Of a stretch of DNA of 64,000 nt, positions 61,010 through 64,000 are shown piece by piece (position 1 is the stretch's first letter; the number at the start of each line of letters is the position of its first letter). The notes below the pieces were generated by a model, which saw nothing but the letters and a program-made list of their open reading frames with translations, was not told where the DNA came from and did no database searches. The position numbers and the translations under genes are program-made. Source of the DNA: CAVRCA01 sp965218045 (GTDB lineage Bacteria; Pseudomonadota; Alphaproteobacteria; Acetobacterales; Acetobacteraceae); the NCBI GenBank assembly GCA_965218045.1, contig CBDCJX010000003.1, positions 1 to 64,000 on the forward strand. Direction: 5' to 3'.

Positions 61010-64000
61010 GGTGACAGCCATCCAGGCCTATCCGGAACTCGACGACGAGGCGAACCCGCTGCATGCGCTACGCGACGGGATGGCGATCAACTACGGCGCC
61101 TCTGGCCTCGGCTCAATGGTGATGGCGAACCGGAACCGGATCGGTCCCGCAGCGAACTGCGCCGAGTGCAAGCTCGAGGAATTCTTCTTGACGTCCTGGG
61201 CCAATGGGGACCCGGCCATGGTCGTCGAGCGCGACGCGGAAGGGCAGGCGCGTGCCCTCTATCCGGACGACCCGTCCAACGTGCACCACTCCTACATCGG
61301 CGATCCCGTCCGCTTTCGCAATATGCACGCCGGGCCGAAGGAGACGCACGTCTTCCATCTGCATGCCCATCAATGGGTACAGGACAAGCACGACCCCAAC
61401 TCGGTTTATCTCGACTCGCAGACAATCTCGCCAGGCGCAGTGTTCAGCTACGAGGTCCATTACGGCGGGTCGGGAAACCGCAACTTCACGGTGGGCGACA
61501 GCATCTTCCATTGCCACCTCTATCCGCATTTCGCGCAGGGGATGTGGGAGCTATGGCGAAGTCATGACGTGTTCGAGGCGGGCACGCCGGACCGCAACTT
61601 GCCGGACGGCGAGATCGTCGGCGGCTCGCCCAACCCGGCCGTCGTGCCGCTGCCGCGCACCCCGATGGCGCGCATGCCTTCCGCGGCGATGAAGGGATTT
61701 CCGTTCTTCATCGCGGGCGCCGCCGGCCATCGGCCGCCGCAGCCGCCGCTGGACCTCGACGGTGACGCGGCCGCCAATGAAGTCAGCGACGGCGGCCTGC
61801 CGCGGCATCGGTTCGAGGATGCGACCCGGCAGGACGCCGGCGCCGAGATCCCGACCAAGGATCCGGCGGACCCGCTGTGCCTGGACCCGCCCGCGGCCGG
61901 GGACCTCTACGACAAGGGGCGCTCGAACGCGGCGTGCGTCGCCGGCCGGGTCCGCGCGCTCAACGCCGACCCACAGCTGGTGGCCTTGGCCCAGAAGCTT
62001 TCGACGGCGCAACTCAGGCTGTTCCCGCGGGACGCCGATGGCAACGACGGGACGGCGGAGGAGAAGCGGGCGATGGCGTTCCATGCCGGCCAGGCGGGAG
62101 TTGATGGCCAGCCGGCGGTCGCGGAGGACACTCGCTTCGGCTGGCAGGCAAAGGGCTATTCCACCTGCCTGCCAAACGGCACGTGCGACACTCCCAACCA
62201 ACGCAAGCTCTTCCACGTGAACGGCAGCAGCGGGCCAAAACCCGGGGCGCCTTACGCCAATCCCTGCCCGCACGAATTCGACAACCCGTTGCGTCCGCGG
62301 ACCTACCGCGCCGCGTACGTGCAGTTCGACATGACGGTGAACAAGTCCGGCTGGCATGATCCGCAGGCGCGCATCGCCGTCCTCGAGCAGGACGTCAAGG
62401 ACACCTTCACCGGCGCCCGCCCACCAGAGCCGCTATTCTTCCGCGCCCGCTCCGGCGAGTGCGTCGTGTTCAAGGCCACGAATCTGATCCCTAGCAATCT
62501 CAATCTCGACGACTACCAGGTGTTCTCGCCGACCGACGTGCTGGGCCAGCACATCCACCTGGTGAAGTTCGACGTCACCTCGTCGGACGGGTCCGCGAAC
62601 GGCTGGAACTACGAGGACGGAACCCTGGCCGCCGATGAGGTTCGCGAGCGGATCGCCGCGTACAACCGCTACCAGCAGTCGATCGGTTCGAGCAAGCGGC
62701 TCGCCCCGCAGATGCACCGGATGTTCCGCGATGGCGGCAACATGGCCGGCGACGAGCGCGGTCTATGTCCACCCGAGACCGATCCGCTCGCGTGGGACAG
62801 CGCCCGGATCGGCCTCGAGCACCCGTTTTGCGGCGCCCAGACCACGGTGCAGCGCTGGTGGGCCGACCCGCTCCTCAACCGGCCGGTGAATGCCGGCGGG
62901 CAAGACCGGACGCTGCTCACCGTGTTCACGCACGACCATTTTGGACCCAGTTCGCACCAGCACCACGGCCTCTATGCCGCGCTGGTAGTCGAGCCCGCTG
63001 GGTCGATCTGGCAGACGCTGGACGGCCGGGATCTCGGCACCGGCCGCTCGCCGCGCGCCGATGGCGGCCCGACCTCGTATGCGGCCAACATCATCACGCC
63101 CAAGCAGGGGCAACCGTGCAATCTCACCACCGACCCATCCTGCGTCGACCCCGAACGGACGGCGCGCGAGTTTGCGCTCGCGTTCGCCGACTACGCGCTG
63201 GTCTATACCGACCGCAAGGGCGCCGGGATGCAGCCGGTCAACCCGGTCAATCGCGTGGACGGCAACCTGCCGAGCCCAGTGTTGCACACGGGAACACCGG
63301 CGCCGGAAGGCATCTCGACCAAGGACCCCGGGACGCAGTTACTTAACTACCGGAACGAACCGATCCCGCTGCGGATCAGCGAGCAGGTGGTTCACGCGCC
63401 CGGCGAGACGCCGCGCAATCCGCTGTCCTGCACCGATCTGCCGGACGGTCGGAGATCCTGCAGACAGCAACGGTCCGGCCCGACCGGCGACATGGCCAAT
63501 CTGTTCAGCTCGAAGATCCACGCCGACCAGGGCGACAGTGGGCACGCAATCTTCACCGAGTCGCTCGGCCCGGCGCGGCAGCCGGGCGACCCGGCCACGC
63601 CGCTGTTGATGGCCTATGCCGGCGATCGCGTGCAGGTGCGCCTGATCCAAGGCGCACAGGAGGAGAACCACATCTTCAACATGCACGGGGTGAAGTGGCT
63701 GTCGCAGCCGAACTCGCCGAACAGCGGCTACATGAATGCACAGCCGATCGGAATCTCCGAGCATTTCGAGTTCAATCTTACCATCGACCCGGCGTCGCCG
63801 CAGCGAGATACCGAATACCTCTATTCCGCGACCGCCACGGACAATCTGTGGGACGGTCAGTGGGGGTTGCTTCGCGCCTACGAGTGGAAAAGCCAGAAAA
63901 CCTTTCTCGCTCGCCTGCCGTCCAATCCGGCGGCGCCGTCGGACGTCGTCATGCCGGCCGCCGGTAGTTCCTGTCCGTCCGCAAGTCCGCAACGGCGCGT
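60834..64000 (+). CDS. Very large multicopper oxidase with permuted copper motifs, MnxG/McoA-like, 3' end outside window
   Basis: The frame is open from about 60800 to the window end (more than 1050 codons). The copper motifs come in this order: HxxHxH (HVFHLH, 61347-61364), then HCHxxxHxxxxM (HCHLYPHFAQGM, 61509-61544; trinuclear and type 1 sites), then HxH (HIH, 62550-62558) and HxH (HDH, 62931-62939). MnxG-type manganese oxidases have this C-D-A-B order, the reverse of laccases and CueO. A further His-rich site, NHIFNMHG, is near 63670. The ATG at 60834 is the first in this frame, but it gives no signal peptide. More likely the protein continues from the SCO1 domain through a frameshift, which would supply secretion. 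The substrate (Mn, Fe or organic) is not decidable. Confidence 0.8.
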   Translation, partial: MLNAHRELIHSDLNPVIDVVPRGASGPAAATGENCEHVTGPGSVCGQPYREFTTIFHDEVTAIQAYPELDDEANPLHALRDGMAINYGASGLGSMVMANRNRIGPAANCAECKLEEFFLTSWANGDPAMVVERDAEGQARALYPDDPSNVHHSYIGDPVRFRNMHAGPKETHVFHLHAHQWVQDKHDPNSVYLDSQTISPGAVFSYEVHYGGSGNRNFTVGDSIFHCHLYPHFAQGMWELWRSHDVFEAGTPDRNLPDGEIVGGSPNPAVVPLPRTPMARMPSAAMKGFPFFIAGAAGHRPPQPPLDLDGDAAANEVSDGGLPRHRFEDATRQDAGAEIPTKDPADPLCLDPPAAGDLYDKGRSNAACVAGRVRALNADPQLVALAQKLSTAQLRLFPRDADGNDGTAEEKRAMAFHAGQAGVDGQPAVAEDTRFGWQAKGYSTCLPNGTCDTPNQRKLFHVNGSSGPKPGAPYANPCPHEFDNPLRPRTYRAAYVQFDMTVNKSGWHDPQARIAVLEQDVKDTFTGARPPEPLFFRARSGECVVFKATNLIPSNLNLDDYQVFSPTDVLGQHIHLVKFDVTSSDGSANGWNYEDGTLAADEVRERIAAYNRYQQSIGSSKRLAPQMHRMFRDGGNMAGDERGLCPPETDPLAWDSARIGLEHPFCGAQTTVQRWWADPLLNRPVNAGGQDRTLLTVFTHDHFGPSSHQHHGLYAALVVEPAGSIWQTLDGRDLGTGRSPRADGGPTSYAANIITPKQGQPCNLTTDPSCVDPERTAREFALAFADYALVYTDRKGAGMQPVNPVNRVDGNLPSPVLHTGTPAPEGISTKDPGTQLLNYRNEPIPLRISEQVVHAPGETPRNPLSCTDLPDGRRSCRQQRSGPTGDMANLFSSKIHADQGDSGHAIFTESLGPARQPGDPATPLLMAYAGDRVQVRLIQGAQEENHIFNMHGVKWLSQPNSPNSGYMNAQPIGISEHFEFNLTIDPASPQRDTEYLYSATATDNLWDGQWGLLRAYEWKSQKTFLARLPSNPAAPSDVVMPAAGSSCPSASPQRR

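Overview
The window is one stretch of high-GC chromosomal DNA with dense, short-gapped operons and frequent ATGA/TGATG stop-start overlaps. The gene content points to an alphaproteobacterium, most likely of the Acetobacteraceae: a C30-type carotenoid cluster, DUF29 paralogs, an Mla lipid ABC system with a STAS-type permease, and molybdenum hydroxylases. This assignment is inferred from gene content only. No rRNA, tRNA, CRISPR array, integrase, transposase or replication origin was recognised.

Layout. 1-6.7 kb: a carotenoid tailoring operon on the minus strand (two CrtI/CrtN-type amine-oxidase-fold desaturase/oxidases, acyltransferase, glycosyltransferase, DUF2141), with an aldehyde dehydrogenase read divergently. 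6.6-9.1 kb: a frame-broken SDR gene behind a D-aminoacylase-type amidohydrolase. 9.2-15.1 kb: a DUF4160/DUF2442 pair, an FmdB-type zinc ribbon, and a YhaO/YhaN (SbcCD-like) nuclease-ATPase pair whose ATPase gene carries a frameshift. 15-20 kb: a membrane protein, a methyltransferase, a methyltransferase-glycosyltransferase fusion and a drug efflux gene. 20-25.4 kb: a dipeptidase, then a complete three-subunit molybdenum hydroxylase followed by a MoaD-like carrier and a DUF29 gene. 25-38 kb: a lipoprotein, a sirtuin/hydrolase/CoA-transferase operon, an LLM flavin oxidoreductase with a hydrolase, recX, a GlcD-type oxidase, two transporters and a second DUF29 gene. 38-42 kb: an SRAP protein, then an HMG-CoA-lyase-type/CoA-transferase operon. 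42-50 kb: an RND efflux pair, a Uma2 nuclease, a solitary molybdopterin subunit and a sulfotransferase-like protein. 51-54.6 kb: mlaE-mlaF-mlaD-auxiliary lipoprotein. 54.6-60 kb: a frame-broken solute-binding protein, envelope/stress small proteins, a 3-hydroxyisobutyryl-CoA hydrolase type enzyme, an MBL-fold protein and a transporter. 60-64 kb: a SCO1-type copper chaperone domain running, after an apparent frameshift, into a very large multicopper oxidase that leaves the window.

The most notable item is that last one. Its copper motifs appear in the order C, D, then A, B (HxxHxH and HCHxxxHxxxxM first, two HxH motifs more than 1 kb later). This is the permuted arrangement of MnxG/McoA-type manganese oxidases, and here it is coupled to a SCO1 domain. 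Other points of interest are a 15-bp minisatellite in a lipoprotein gene, a 17-bp tandem duplication that has moved a transporter start codon away from its Shine-Dalgarno, a duplicated gene-end fragment, and an unusual number of single-base frame breaks, several at mononucleotide or dinucleotide runs. The frame breaks raise the question of sequence error versus true gene decay.
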